Shown here: one piece after another, positions 6,729-14,502 of the stretch
Layout: every line of letters starts with the position of its first letter
Position numbering within the stretch: the first letter of the stretch is position 1
Origin: Clostridia bacterium
Lineage (GTDB): Bacteria > Bacillota > Clostridia > Oscillospirales > Acutalibacteraceae
Length of the DNA stretch: 52,981 nucleotides
Direction: 5' to 3'
NCBI GenBank assembly: GCA_017513245.1
Contig: JAFXGK010000024.1
Coordinates: 1 to 52,981 of the forward strand
The notes under the pieces: model-generated
The model's database searches: none
What the model saw: only the letters and a program-made list of their open reading frames with translations
Told to the model about the DNA's origin: nothing
Position numbers and translations under genes: made by a program

Positions 6729-6766
6729 TGTCAGTTTCCTTTCGGATTACTCGCTTTTGCGATTAA

Positions 6767-7009
6767 TTACACAATATTGTTCTTCTTTAAGAAGGCCTTT
6801 ACTGTGTCGGTCGGCTGTGCGCCGTTAGCGATCCACTGCTTTGCCTTGTCAGCATCAACGTTGAATACAGCGGGATCCTTAGTGGGGTCAAAGTAACCGA
6901 TCTCCTCAATGAAACGGCCGTTTCTGGGGAAACGGGAATCTGCTACTACTACGCGGTAGAAGGGATTTCTCTTAGAACCCATACGACGAAGTCTGATTTT
7001 TACTGCCAT
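6767..7009 (-). CDS. rpsP: 30S ribosomal protein S16
   Basis: 80 residues, starting [14 protein letters not shown] and containing [12 protein letters not shown] and the [10 protein letters not shown] segment typical of bS16. It is a structural component of the small subunit body. It has a strong AGGAGGTG site and lies between ffh and khpA in the standard gene order. Confidence 0.97.
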   Translation of the reverse strand: MAVKIRLRRMGSKRNPFYRVVVADSRFPRNGRFIEEIGYFDPTKDPAVFNVDADKAKQWIANGAQPTDTVKAFLKKNNIV

Positions 7010-7069
7010 TTTCTTGCACCTCCTGAGGTATTGATTTTATTTAAAAGATTTCTCTTTAAAAACTATTTT

Positions 7070-8428
7070 TTAAAATCCCATGCCCGGCATTCCGGGAGGC
7101 ATTCCCATTCCGCCCATGCGAGAGAGGGCCTTTTTACCCTTCTTGCCCGACATGGATTTGAACATTTTTTTCATCTGCTCGTACTGTTTTATAAGGCGGT
7201 TAACGTCCTCAACGGTCGTGCCGCTGCCTGCCGCGATGCGCTTTTTGCGAGAGGCATTAAGAAGCTCGGGCTTTTGGCGCTCGCGTGCTGTCATCGAGGT
7301 GATGATTGCCTCGGTGCGAAGCATTATACGGTCGTCAACGTCGACGTCGCGAAGTTGCTTTTCCATTCCCGGTATCATACCGAGTACGTTTTTAAGCGGT
7401 CCCATCTTCTTTAAGCTTTGGAACTGCTCGAGCAAATCGTTAAGGTCGAATTTATTTTCTTCAAGGCGTTTTGCCGCCTCGAGAGCCTTCTTTTCATCCA
7501 CCTGCTGCTCAACACGCTCGATAAGCGAAAGCATATCGCCCATGCCGAGAATTCGCGATGCCATACGGTCGGGGTGGAACTCTTCAAATTCCGAGAGCTT
7601 TTCACCGACACCGGCGAACATAATCGGCTTGCCGGTTACTGCGCGAACCGAAAGCGCCGCACCGCCGCGGGTATCACCGTCCAGCTTGGTGAGAATTACG
7701 CCGTCAATCGGGAGTTGGTCGTTAAATGCTTTGGCTATGTTAACGGCATCCTGACCGACCATCGAATCGACAACCAGAAGGATGTTGTTAACCTCAACCG
7801 TTTTGGTTATACGGTCGAGCTCGGCCATAAGCTCGGTATCGATGTGCAGACGACCTGCGGTATCGAGAATGATGTAATCGTGACCGTAATCGCGTGCGTA
7901 TTTAACGGCTTCAAGGGCGGTTTTTTCAGGCTTTTGGGTACCCTTTTCAAAAACCGGAACCGAAACCTGCTCGCCCACTACCTTCAACTGCTGGATAGCG
8001 GCAGGACGGTAGATATCGCAGGCTACGAGCATAGGGCGGTGGCCCTGTGCCTTAAGCAGCTTTGCAAGCTTGGCAGAGTGGGTAGTTTTACCCGAACCCT
8101 GAAGACCGCACATCATAATTACGGTGGGGATTTTATCGCTGGTTTTGAGTCGCGCCTGGTCGCCGCCCATTAAGGCAACGAGCTCGTCACGAACTATTTT
8201 TATAACCATCTGGGGTGCTGTGAGGCTTTCCATTACCTTTTCGCCTATGCATTTTTCGGCTACGGTGTTGGTAAAGTCCTTAGCGACCTTGTAGTTAACG
8301 TCGGCTTCGAGTAAAGCAAGGCGAACCTCACGCATGGCTTCCTTAACGTCGCTCTCGGTAAGCTTACCCTTGGAACGCAGACGCTTAAACGCCGCCGCAA
8401 GTTTATCGGTCAGATTATCGAATGCCAT
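7070..8428 (-). CDS. ffh: Signal recognition particle GTPase Ffh
   Basis: 452 residues. N domain with the ALLEADVNYKV motif near 40; G domain with GLQGSGKTT near 107-115 (P-loop), DIYRPAA near 137, DTAGRLH near 186 and TKLDGD near 247; C-terminal methionine-rich M domain that ends GMGMPPGMPGMGF. It binds signal sequences and SRP RNA and delivers ribosomes to FtsY at the membrane. It follows ylxM by 15 nt. The SRP RNA gene was not seen in this window. Confidence 0.97.
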   Translation of the reverse strand: MAFDNLTDKLAAAFKRLRSKGKLTESDVKEAMREVRLALLEADVNYKVAKDFTNTVAEKCIGEKVMESLTAPQMVIKIVRDELVALMGGDQARLKTSDKIPTVIMMCGLQGSGKTTHSAKLAKLLKAQGHRPMLVACDIYRPAAIQQLKVVGEQVSVPVFEKGTQKPEKTALEAVKYARDYGHDYIILDTAGRLHIDTELMAELDRITKTVEVNNILLVVDSMVGQDAVNIAKAFNDQLPIDGVILTKLDGDTRGGAALSVRAVTGKPIMFAGVGEKLSEFEEFHPDRMASRILGMGDMLSLIERVEQQVDEKKALEAAKRLEENKFDLNDLLEQFQSLKKMGPLKNVLGMIPGMEKQLRDVDVDDRIMLRTEAIITSMTARERQKPELLNASRKKRIAAGSGTTVEDVNRLIKQYEQMKKMFKSMSGKKGKKALSRMGGMGMPPGMPGMGF

Positions 8429-8443
8429 ACTGTCGCCTCCTTT

Positions 8444-8734
8444 TTAAAGTTTATCGATTATTTCGTAGAGCTTTTGCTTATCGTCGGCCGATTGAGCTTT
8501 GCGAAGCTCGTCGATCGTTTCGGCCAGGTGAAGCGCGTCTTCGTAGCTTCTAAGTTGTTGCTCGGCACGCTTGAGTGCGTCGCGCACACCCTGACGGGTT
8601 ATACCCTCGTTTTCCGAAATTTCGGAAAGGGACAAATCATCGTTATAGTAAAGCTCGATAAGCAGACGCTGCTTTTCGGGGAGCAATGCGCCGTAAACAT
8701 CGAGAAGTCTTGAAACCTCGAAATCCTTCGGCAT
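8444..8734 (-). CDS. ylxM: YlxM/p13-like HTH protein
   Basis: 96 residues. A sigma-70 region 4-like helix-turn-helix (LSLSEISENEGITRQGVRDAL, residues about 31-50) is the hallmark of UPF0122/YlxM. The family is nearly always found directly ahead of ffh and is thought to affect the SRP pathway. An in-frame extension runs upstream of the promoter, so I start at the ATG at 8734, which has a strong GAGGAGG site. It is the first gene of the ylxM-ffh-rpsP-khpA-rimM-trmD operon. Confidence 0.92.
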   Translation of the reverse strand: MPKDFEVSRLLDVYGALLPEKQRLLIELYYNDDLSLSEISENEGITRQGVRDALKRAEQQLRSYEDALHLAETIDELRKAQSADDKQKLYEIIDKL

Positions 8735-8746
8735 CGTCACCCTCCT

Positions 8747-8769
8747 CTGTAAAGTCTTTTTCTTTACAG
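8747..8769 (-). promoter_or_regulatory. Inverted repeat at ylxM mRNA 5' end
   Basis: CTGTAAAG (8747-8754) and CTTTACAG (8762-8769) form a perfect 8-bp repeat around 7 nt. It covers roughly +1 to +22 of the predicted transcript and ends next to the GAGGAGG site. It could be an operator or a 5' stabilising hairpin. A third CTTTACA copy is at 8812-8818 upstream of the promoter. Confidence 0.5.
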
Positions 8770-8774
8770 CCGAT

Positions 8775-8803
8775 ATTCTACCACACAAATATACGTCTGT
8801 CAA
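8775..8803 (-). promoter_or_regulatory. Strong sigma-A promoter of ylxM-ffh operon
   Basis: TTGACA (8803-8798), 17-nt spacer, TAGAAT (8780-8775) on the minus strand. Predicted start near 8768. Confidence 0.75.
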
Positions 8804-8830
8804 GTATTTTTCTTTACACTTATTTTACGG

Positions 8831-8859
8831 TTGAATAATAGCGAGAATTATATTATAAT
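8831..8859 (+). promoter_or_regulatory. Sigma-A promoter of oligopeptide-binding gene
   Basis: TTGAAT (8831-8836), 17-nt spacer, TATAAT (8854-8859), leading to the ATG at 8891. It is back-to-back with the ylxM promoter, 27 nt apart. Confidence 0.65.
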
Positions 8860-8890
8860 TTATATAGAAAATTGTAAGGTGGGTGGAACT

Positions 8891-10444
8891 ATGAGAAGGT
8901 TGTTCGCGGTGATTGTTTGTCTTGCCCTGCTTTTGGGCCTTAGCGGCTGCGGAAGCGACGAGCAAACGGTAGTTTACATTGCGCTTGACGAGATATCCAC
9001 CCTCGACCCCCAGCTTGTAACCAGCCCTGCCGACCGCACGGTTGTGCTCAACACGTTTGAAGGGTTGCTTCGCTTTGACGCTAACGATGCCATTATCCCT
9101 GCCGCGGCCAGCGAATACTACGTTGAGGGGTTGGAATACACCTTCGAAATCGACCCCGACCTCTGCTGGAGCGACGGAACCCCCCTTACGGCCTTTGATT
9201 TTGAGTTCGCCTTCCGCCGTGCCGCCAGCCCTGAAACCAACGCGCCCGATTTTACGAAGATTTCCTGCATCAAGGGTGCCAAAGAGGTTAAAAACGGCGC
9301 CAATATTTCGAATTTGGCGGTTTACGCGCTCGACAGCCATACCCTTAAGATTACGCTTGCCGAAGCTGATGAAAACTTTTTGCAAACCCTGACCGAGCCT
9401 ATCGCAATGCCCTGCAACGAGGAGTTTTTCCGTTCTACAAAGGGCAAATACGGACGCAATGGCGAAAATATCATCTCTAACGGCAATCTTTACGTTTACT
9501 CCTGGCGCACCGAAAACTACCGAATAAGACTTAAGAGAAATCCCCACTACGGCGGCCATTTCGCAGTACTGCCCGATGAAATTTACCTCACCGCGGCTGA
9601 GGAAGATGAAAAGCTTTCACTTTTGTCCGACAAGGATATCGACCTTTCCTTCCTCGAGAGCACACTTCGCGATTCGGCCGAGGAGAAGGGTCTTTACTGC
9701 CAGAGTTATTTCGATAAATACTTATTCATTGTTGTAAATAAAAATTCGGCGCTCGGCAATGCCGACGTTCGCCGCGCGCTCTCGCTTTCAATTCACCGTA
9801 TCGCTCTGGAAAATTCGATGCCGTCATATATACTTCCCTTGCTTGCGGCGGTACAGCCCGACGCAGAATATGAAGGAACCGGAATATACGGTGACGTATC
9901 GGCCGAGGCGAATTTCGCTTATCTGCCCGACGAGGCATACCGACTTTTCCTAGATTACACCAAGCAAAACGGTACGCCCGAGGCTTCGACCATACTGTTC
10001 CCTGCCGAGCTTAAAATTGACTCGTTGGTTTCGGGTGTTGCGGCAGGCTGGCAGCAGAACCTAGGCTGTTACATTAATATGACGGCGCTTGACACCAATT
10101 CGGACGTATTAAAGAAAATAGAAAGCGGCGACTATACCGTTGCTATTATGGCCATTTCCTCGGGCGATAAAAACGCGTACGAGCTGTTATCGCAGTTTAG
10201 AAGCGGAAACATCTTCGGCTTTAAAAACGCGCAATTTGACCGCATAATAACCTCACTTCACACCAAATCTACGACCGGTGAATATGTAAAGGCAATAGTC
10301 GAGGCGCAAAAATTACTGCTTGATGACTGCAGCGTAATTCCGATTGCTGCTACCCCCACCGTAGTATGCCACACCGATGACATCGCGTTTGTACACTACA
10401 ACATTGCCAACGAATCTATCGATTTCAGCACAATACGAAAATAA
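8891..10444 (+). CDS. Oligopeptide-binding lipoprotein (SBP_bac_5 / OppA-like)
   Basis: 517 residues. A lipoprotein signal with lipobox LSGC at about residue 18-21 anchors it to the outer face of the membrane. The mature part follows family 5 solute-binding proteins: DEISTLDPQ start, LRFDAN, WSDGTPLTAFDFEFAFRR near 95-112 and NADVRRALSLSI near 290. It captures peptides or similar ligands for an Opp/Dpp type importer. No permease or ATPase genes are adjacent, so it is an orphan binding protein. The ATG at 8891 has AAGGTGG upstream and is preferred over the in-frame start 60 nt earlier, which lies in the promoter. Confidence 0.88.
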   Translation: MRRLFAVIVCLALLLGLSGCGSDEQTVVYIALDEISTLDPQLVTSPADRTVVLNTFEGLLRFDANDAIIPAAASEYYVEGLEYTFEIDPDLCWSDGTPLTAFDFEFAFRRAASPETNAPDFTKISCIKGAKEVKNGANISNLAVYALDSHTLKITLAEADENFLQTLTEPIAMPCNEEFFRSTKGKYGRNGENIISNGNLYVYSWRTENYRIRLKRNPHYGGHFAVLPDEIYLTAAEEDEKLSLLSDKDIDLSFLESTLRDSAEEKGLYCQSYFDKYLFIVVNKNSALGNADVRRALSLSIHRIALENSMPSYILPLLAAVQPDAEYEGTGIYGDVSAEANFAYLPDEAYRLFLDYTKQNGTPEASTILFPAELKIDSLVSGVAAGWQQNLGCYINMTALDTNSDVLKKIESGDYTVAIMAISSGDKNAYELLSQFRSGNIFGFKNAQFDRIITSLHTKSTTGEYVKAIVEAQKLLLDDCSVIPIAATPTVVCHTDDIAFVHYNIANESIDFSTIRK

Positions 10445-10447
10445 ATA

Positions 10448-10493
10448 AAAACCTCTCGTCGCAACTCCATTTGCGACAAGAGGTTTTTTTACT
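10448..10493 (+). terminator. Rho-independent terminator
   Basis: AAACCTCT-C-GTCGCAA and TTGCGAC-A-AGAGGTT arms with a run of seven T. It ends the plus-strand binding protein gene against the convergent gene at 10494. Confidence 0.85.
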
Positions 10494-10748
10494 TTAAAAA
10501 ATTATAAACAATACTGCCGCAGCGACGGCTGCAAAAGCCGGCAGCAAAAAAAGAAATCTTTTACGGTTTTTTCGCTTTTCCACGGGTCTGCCGGGCTCGG
10601 CGGCCTTTATTATCTCCCGCGCTTTTTTCTCCAGTCGGGAACGCGGCACCAGGCTGTGCGACGGATTCACAAACAAAATTACCCTGTCAAAGTATTTGCT
10701 GCCCGTGTTGTTTATTTCGATTATAGTTTTGTTTACTCCCTTTACCAT
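10494..10748 (-). CDS. Small tail-anchored membrane protein, unknown
   Basis: 84 residues. A hydrophilic N-terminus (MVKGVNKTIIEINN, FDRVILFVNP) is followed by a basic region with EKKAREIIKAAEP and KRKNRKR, then one C-terminal hydrophobic helix of about 20 residues ending at the stop. This suggests a cytoplasmic domain anchored at its C-terminus. AAGGAG lies 8 nt before the ATG, and the coordinates fit tightly between a terminator and a quiet intergenic region, so it appears to be a real gene. I cannot assign a function. Confidence 0.6.
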   Translation of the reverse strand: MVKGVNKTIIEINNTGSKYFDRVILFVNPSHSLVPRSRLEKKAREIIKAAEPGRPVEKRKNRKRFLFLLPAFAAVAAAVLFIIF

Positions 10749-10842
10749 TTTGCCAACTCCTTTATACTAAGGATGGACAAAAAGTAAAAAAGTTATACAA
10801 ACGTGGACAAGCAGGTTTACATAAAAAATGTTAATAACTCGG

Positions 10843-10871
10843 TTGAAAACCTTAATAACCCGTGATATAAA
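10843..10871 (+). promoter_or_regulatory. Promoter-like sequence facing DUF6062 gene
   Basis: TTGAAA (10843-10848), 17 nt, TATAAA (10866-10871) on the plus strand. No plus-strand gene follows; a transcript would run antisense into the DUF6062 gene. It may be a chance match in AT-rich sequence. Confidence 0.3.
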
Positions 10872-10917
10872 GCCAAAAATTTACTAACAATTTACATAAT
10901 TCGACACATTATGTTAA

Positions 10918-11577
10918 CTACTCGATTATGCGGCCCGTAAGATATCCAACTGTGCGTTCAACCGCATCGCGTGAATTTCCCCAGTCGGCGTTTTCGCCGC
11001 TGTTGCGGTAGTCGTACATCGAGCAGTATTTGGTTAAATCGGCGGCAAGGGTCTTATGATATTCGCTGGTTATATTATAAAGCGACTTTTGGAAATCCTT
11101 GTGGTAACGGCGAAGGTGCTTTTTATCGCCGAGAGCCGAAAGCATATTATAGTGCTTTAAGCAAAACTGCGGCTGCGCATCAAAAAGCGCGCGGAAATCG
11201 CGGTCGGTCTCGTAACTGCGAAGCAGAGTATCGAGCATACGGCTCATGCCCCATTCAATTTTGTTGCATACGAAACAGTCCTTCTCGATTGCGCGTGCTT
11301 TATCGGGCTTTTTAATCACCTTTTCCATTTCGGCTACGTGGCTCTCGAGCATTAATGCTAACGAAAGTCGGCCGCGACGAGCCATCATTTTATCAAGATG
11401 GTCGGCGCAAAAGCCCTGACGATTGGTTTCGATTCTGACGTCGGGTTCCATCATGGCGGCGCCCATTATATAATCAAGAATATGGTCCTCAACGGTTTTA
11501 TACATTCGGCATATCGGGCAGCCGTCCTGCACCTCGAATACCTCATTTACCGGAATGGTACAAATATCATTACGCAT
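10918..11577 (-). CDS. DUF6062 family protein
   Basis: 219 residues. It matches the DUF6062 pattern as I know it: ICTIPVNEVFE at the N-terminus, then CPICR, DVRIETNRQGFCADH, LALMLESHV, a second CFVCNKI pair and FCLKH. The paired CxxC and FCxxH motifs suggest two metal-binding repeats, an inference. It is cytoplasmic, of unknown function. The ATG at 11577 has AGGAG 9 nt upstream; earlier in-frame starts lack one. It is divergent from the DNA glycosylase gene and shares an overlapping promoter region with it. Confidence 0.82.
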   Translation of the reverse strand: MRNDICTIPVNEVFEVQDGCPICRMYKTVEDHILDYIMGAAMMEPDVRIETNRQGFCADHLDKMMARRGRLSLALMLESHVAEMEKVIKKPDKARAIEKDCFVCNKIEWGMSRMLDTLLRSYETDRDFRALFDAQPQFCLKHYNMLSALGDKKHLRRYHKDFQKSLYNITSEYHKTLAADLTKYCSMYDYRNSGENADWGNSRDAVERTVGYLTGRIIE

Positions 11578-11593
11578 TTTTATCATCTCCTGT

Positions 11594-11622
11594 TTGTCAT
11601 TGTAACACATTTATGATATAAT
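11594..11622 (+). promoter_or_regulatory. Promoter of DNA glycosylase gene
   Basis: TTGTCA (11594-11599), 17-nt spacer, TATAAT (11617-11622) with TG one base upstream. It overlaps the opposite promoter at 11599-11627 almost completely. Confidence 0.7.
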
Positions 11623-11627
11623 AACAA
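11599..11627 (-). promoter_or_regulatory. Promoter of DUF6062 gene
   Basis: TTGTTA (11627-11622), 17-nt spacer, TACAAT (11604-11599) on the minus strand. Because it occupies the same DNA as the plus-strand promoter, the two should exclude each other. Confidence 0.6.
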
Positions 11628-11642
11628 TCACAAGGTGATAAT

Positions 11643-12467
11643 ATGGAATTTAGAAATGACGAAAAAAATTTTTATATAGTAGGCGCCGAATGCTTTTCGC
11701 TTGCCGAAACGCTTGATTGCGGTCAGGCCTTTCGCTGGAGTGAGAAGGACGGTGTTTGGCAGGCGGTGGTAGGAAATAAACTTCGCCGCATAAGCCAGGA
11801 GGGTGACACTATAACGATTTTCGACTGCGACAAGGAGGAATTCGAAACTTTTTACACCCCTTATTTCGACCTTGACCGCGACTATGGCGAGATAGTAAAG
11901 GCCGTATCGCAAAACGAGGTTTTTATGAAAGCCGTAGCAGTTGCGGGCGGAATTCGAATACTTCGTCAGGACCCGTGGGAAACCCTTTGTTCGTTTATTA
12001 TTTCGCAGAATAACAACATTCCGCGCATAAAGGGAATTATAGACCGCCTTTGCGAAAATTTCGGAAACAAAACGTGTGGTGGATACACCTTTCCGTCAGC
12101 CGAGAAAATCGCGGCTCTTTCGCTTGAGGACCTTTCCCCCCTTCGTAGCGGTTTTCGCGCAAAATACATACTCGACGCGGCAAGAAAATTTGCAAGCGGC
12201 GAGGTCTCGTCCGACAGGATAAACGCCCTTTCGACCGACGAAGCGCGGGCCGAGCTTATGAAGATTTACGGCGTAGGCGAAAAGGTTGCCGACTGTACGC
12301 TGCTGTTTGGCTTCGGCCGCATTGACGCCTTCCCCAAGGACGTTTGGATAAAGCGCGCCATGGCGGTGCTGTTTGACGGCGTTTTGCCCGAGTGCGCGGT
12401 TCCCTTTGCCGGCATTGCACAGCAATATCTTTTTCACTATGCCCGAATGACCAAGCTGACTTTCTAA
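11643..12467 (+). CDS. ogg: 8-oxoguanine DNA glycosylase/AP lyase, Ogg1 type
   Basis: 274 residues. The N-terminal OGG-type beta domain (LDCGQAFRW near 25) is followed by the helix-hairpin-helix GPD domain: QDPWETLCSFIISQNNNIPR near 109-128 and IYGVGEKVADC near 218, with the catalytic lysine in GEK and the aspartate in FPKDVW near 240. It excises oxidised guanine and nicks the strand in base excision repair. AAGGTG precedes the ATG. A weak hairpin GAAATTT/AAATTTC at 12478-12495 follows it. Confidence 0.9.
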   Translation: MEFRNDEKNFYIVGAECFSLAETLDCGQAFRWSEKDGVWQAVVGNKLRRISQEGDTITIFDCDKEEFETFYTPYFDLDRDYGEIVKAVSQNEVFMKAVAVAGGIRILRQDPWETLCSFIISQNNNIPRIKGIIDRLCENFGNKTCGGYTFPSAEKIAALSLEDLSPLRSGFRAKYILDAARKFASGEVSSDRINALSTDEARAELMKIYGVGEKVADCTLLFGFGRIDAFPKDVWIKRAMAVLFDGVLPECAVPFAGIAQQYLFHYARMTKLTF

Positions 12468-12505
12468 AAAGTTTGTAGAAATTTTATCAAATTTCAAAAA
12501 CTGTC

Positions 12506-12534
12506 TTTATTTTTCTAAAACTATGTAGTATAAT
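12506..12534 (+). promoter_or_regulatory. Promoter of fba
   Basis: TTTATT (12506-12511), 17 nt, TATAAT (12529-12534). The -10 is perfect and the -35 poor. It lies 30 nt before the aldolase ATG. Confidence 0.5.
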
Positions 12535-12564
12535 AGCATTATAAATTAGACGGAGGTATTAATT

Positions 12565-13500
12565 ATGCCATTAGTAAACACAAAAGAAATGTTTAAAAAG
12601 GCTTACGAAGGCGGCTACGCTATCGGTGCCTTTAACGTAAACAACATGGAAATCATCCAGGGTATCACCGAGGCCGCTAAGGACCTTAATGCTCCCCTTA
12701 TTCTTCAGGTTTCCGCAGGCGCACGTAAGTACGCTAACCACACCTATCTCGTAAAGCTTGTTGAGGCTGCTGTTGAGGAGACCGGTCTTCCGATCGCTCT
12801 TCACCTTGACCACGGTAACTCCTTCGAGCTCTGCAAGAGCTGCATCGACGGCGGCTTTACCTCGGTTATGATCGACGGTTCTCACCTCGATTATGAAGAG
12901 AACGTTGCTCTTACCAAGCAGGTTGTTGACTATGCACACCAGTTCGGCGTAACCGTTGAGGGTGAGCTCGGTCAGCTCGCAGGTGTTGAGGATGACGTTA
13001 ACGTTTCGGCTGAGGATGCATCCTACACAAACCCCGATCAGGTTTACGATTTCGTTACCCGTACCGGCGTTGACTCGCTTGCTATCGCTATCGGCACCAG
13101 CCACGGCGCATTCAAGTTCAAGCCCGGCCAGAAGCCCCAGCTCCGCTTCGACATCCTTGAAGAGGTTTCTAAGCGTCTTCCCGGCTTCCCGATCGTTCTT
13201 CACGGCGCAAGCTCGGTTGTTCCCGAGTTTGTTGAGATGGTTAACACCTACGGCGGCGAGATGCCCGACGCCATCGGCATTCCGGAGGACATGCTCCGTC
13301 AGGCTGCTACCATGGCAGTTTGCAAAATCAACATCGACTCTGACCTCCGTCTGGCTATGACCGGCGCTATCAGAAAGCACTTTGTTGAGCATCCTTCCCA
13401 CTTTGACCCCCGTCAGTATCTTGGCGACGGCCGTGCCGCTATCAAGGGTATGGTTGAGCACAAGATTAAGAACGTTCTCGGTTGCAACGGCAAGGCCTAA
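12565..13500 (+). CDS. fba: Class II fructose-1,6-bisphosphate aldolase
   Basis: 311 residues. Zinc-dependent class II aldolase: YAIGAFNVNNME near 18, HLDHGNSFELC near 80-90 (catalytic aspartate and zinc histidine), EGELGQLAGVED near 130-141, GTSHGAFKF near 175 and VLHGASSVV near 210 (zinc histidines), and the NIDSDLRLA phosphate loop near 253. It splits fructose-1,6-bisphosphate in glycolysis and the reverse in gluconeogenesis. Codon use is strongly biased, as expected for a highly expressed gene. GGAGG precedes the ATG; its own promoter and a strong terminator flank it. Confidence 0.97.
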   Translation: MPLVNTKEMFKKAYEGGYAIGAFNVNNMEIIQGITEAAKDLNAPLILQVSAGARKYANHTYLVKLVEAAVEETGLPIALHLDHGNSFELCKSCIDGGFTSVMIDGSHLDYEENVALTKQVVDYAHQFGVTVEGELGQLAGVEDDVNVSAEDASYTNPDQVYDFVTRTGVDSLAIAIGTSHGAFKFKPGQKPQLRFDILEEVSKRLPGFPIVLHGASSVVPEFVEMVNTYGGEMPDAIGIPEDMLRQAATMAVCKINIDSDLRLAMTGAIRKHFVEHPSHFDPRQYLGDGRAAIKGMVEHKIKNVLGCNGKA

Positions 13501-13514
13501 TAGTATAAACACCA

Positions 13515-13546
13515 ACCCCCCTCGAAGTTCGAGGGGGGTATTTTTT
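13515..13546 (+). terminator. fba terminator
   Basis: A 12-bp stem (ACCCCCCTCGAA and TTCGAGGGGGGT) followed by TATTTTTT. The tail overlaps the stop codon of the convergent gene at 13545. Confidence 0.85.
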
Positions 13547-14048
13547 ATGAAAGCACATACAAATTAATTTTATTAAACATTCTAACTATATCCTTATAGC
13601 ACTTCACAGCTTCTAAATTCATCTTACACATTTTTGCAACTTTTTCAGACGAATGATTAAGAATAAAAGGATTAAACTTTCTAATTTCATTTAATCTTTC
13701 CACCTCTCTAAACATTAATTTTGAAGTACAATATTCTGGGTTTTTAATATTCGGTTTCTTACATATAAAAAACGGGAAAAAATCTATACCAAAAAGATGA
13801 AAAAAGCACTCACCATATCTCTCTTTTGTTTTTTCTATAACCTGACTTTCCGACAAGCATATATCCCCATCCACTTGATCAACAATCGATAAGTAATACA
13901 TTTTGCAAACATCATAAAAGGTCTCGAAATCCAAAGCAAATATAATCCCTATTTTTTCTTCATTGGAAAAGCCAGCAAAATTTCGTGGCGGTATTTTCTG
14001 AATTTGACAAATAGAATTCAATCTTTCAATAATATTATCAGTTTCCAT
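13545..14048 (-). CDS. Unknown protein, partner of RHH protein
   Basis: 167 residues, cytoplasmic, rich in Phe, Ile, Lys and Asn. No family recognised. Several cysteines are scattered (CQI, CKMYY, CFFHLFG, CKK, CTSK, CKMNL). A segment EKVAKMCKMNLEAVKCY near 135-151 could be a helix-turn-helix. The start has GGAGA upstream. It lies 15 nt after the RHH gene and shares its promoter. It is clearly more AT-rich than the surrounding fba and spoIIIA genes, suggesting acquisition. The arrangement recalls toxin-antitoxin pairs, but nothing in this sequence identifies a toxin fold. Confidence 0.6.
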   Translation of the reverse strand: METDNIIERLNSICQIQKIPPRNFAGFSNEEKIGIIFALDFETFYDVCKMYYLSIVDQVDGDICLSESQVIEKTKERYGECFFHLFGIDFFPFFICKKPNIKNPEYCTSKLMFREVERLNEIRKFNPFILNHSSEKVAKMCKMNLEAVKCYKDIVRMFNKINLYVLS

Positions 14049-14063
14049 AATAATTATCTCCGA

Positions 14064-14366
14064 TTAATCCAAAGTATTGGCTAAGCCCTCTGCAGTTTTA
14101 TTTAGATTTTCAATTGCTTTTAATTGTTCAGCTGTAAATTCTATAAATTTTAAATTTCCATTAGGCTTCGTTATTGCAATTTTTCTTTCATGCATAATCT
14201 CATTATATTTTGAAGTTTTTTCCCATAAATATAACGCCATTGCTTCATTTGCAATTTCCGAGAAATTCAACGAAATACCCATTGTATCTTTCAAAAAATC
14301 AAGATATTGTTGTGTAACATCTAAAACATTTTCATCTATTCTTACGCTTTTTAAAATTTTAGGCAT
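14064..14366 (-). CDS. Ribbon-helix-helix (CopG-like) DNA-binding protein
   Basis: 100 residues. The N-terminal ~45 residues read as a beta strand (ILKSVRIDENVL) followed by two helices (QQYLDFLKDTMG, FSEIANEAMALYLW), consistent with a ribbon-helix-helix regulator. The C-terminal half is likely to bind a partner protein. AGGAGGG precedes the ATG. It is the first gene of a two-gene unit; its perfect-consensus promoter is full of GTATTAC half-sites, the expected picture for an autorepressor. AT-rich like its partner. Confidence 0.65.
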   Translation of the reverse strand: MPKILKSVRIDENVLDVTQQYLDFLKDTMGISLNFSEIANEAMALYLWEKTSKYNEIMHERKIAITKPNGNLKFIEFTAEQLKAIENLNKTAEGLANTLD

Positions 14367-14381
14367 ATATTTCCCTCCTTT

Positions 14382-14418
14382 TGTATTACATTATACAGTA
14401 TTGTAATACATTTGTCAA
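14382..14418 (-). promoter_or_regulatory. Consensus promoter with operator repeats for RHH pair
   Basis: TTGACA (14418-14413), 17-nt spacer, TATAAT (14395-14390) on the minus strand: both boxes match consensus. Overlapping them, TGTATTAC (14382-14389) and GTAATACA (14403-14410) form an inverted repeat around the -10, and GTATT-GT-AATAC (14398-14409) is a palindrome inside the spacer. This fits dimers of the RHH protein binding at its own promoter. Confidence 0.7.
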
Positions 14419-14464
14419 GCGCTTTTTAAGCAAAAATACAGCAGTTGTCTTACACAATAAAGCA

Positions 14465-14496
14465 AAAAATAAAGCCTATCCAAACGGATAGGCTTT
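14465..14496 (-). terminator. Terminator of yqhY
   Basis: AAAGCCTATCC (14471-14481) and GGATAGGCTTT (14486-14496). On the minus strand ATTTTTT follows, closing the yqhY transcript just past its stop. Confidence 0.8.
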
Positions 14497-14502
14497 GAAA
14501 AA

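Noticed and set aside
10749-10917. SRP RNA or replication origin in the AT-rich gap
   Set aside because: No GNAR-type SRP loop, no DnaA boxes; only a promoter-like match and no further structure.
12571-13515. 314-residue minus-strand frame opposite fba
   Set aside because: Mirror of the highly biased fba codons; no ribosome site or family match.
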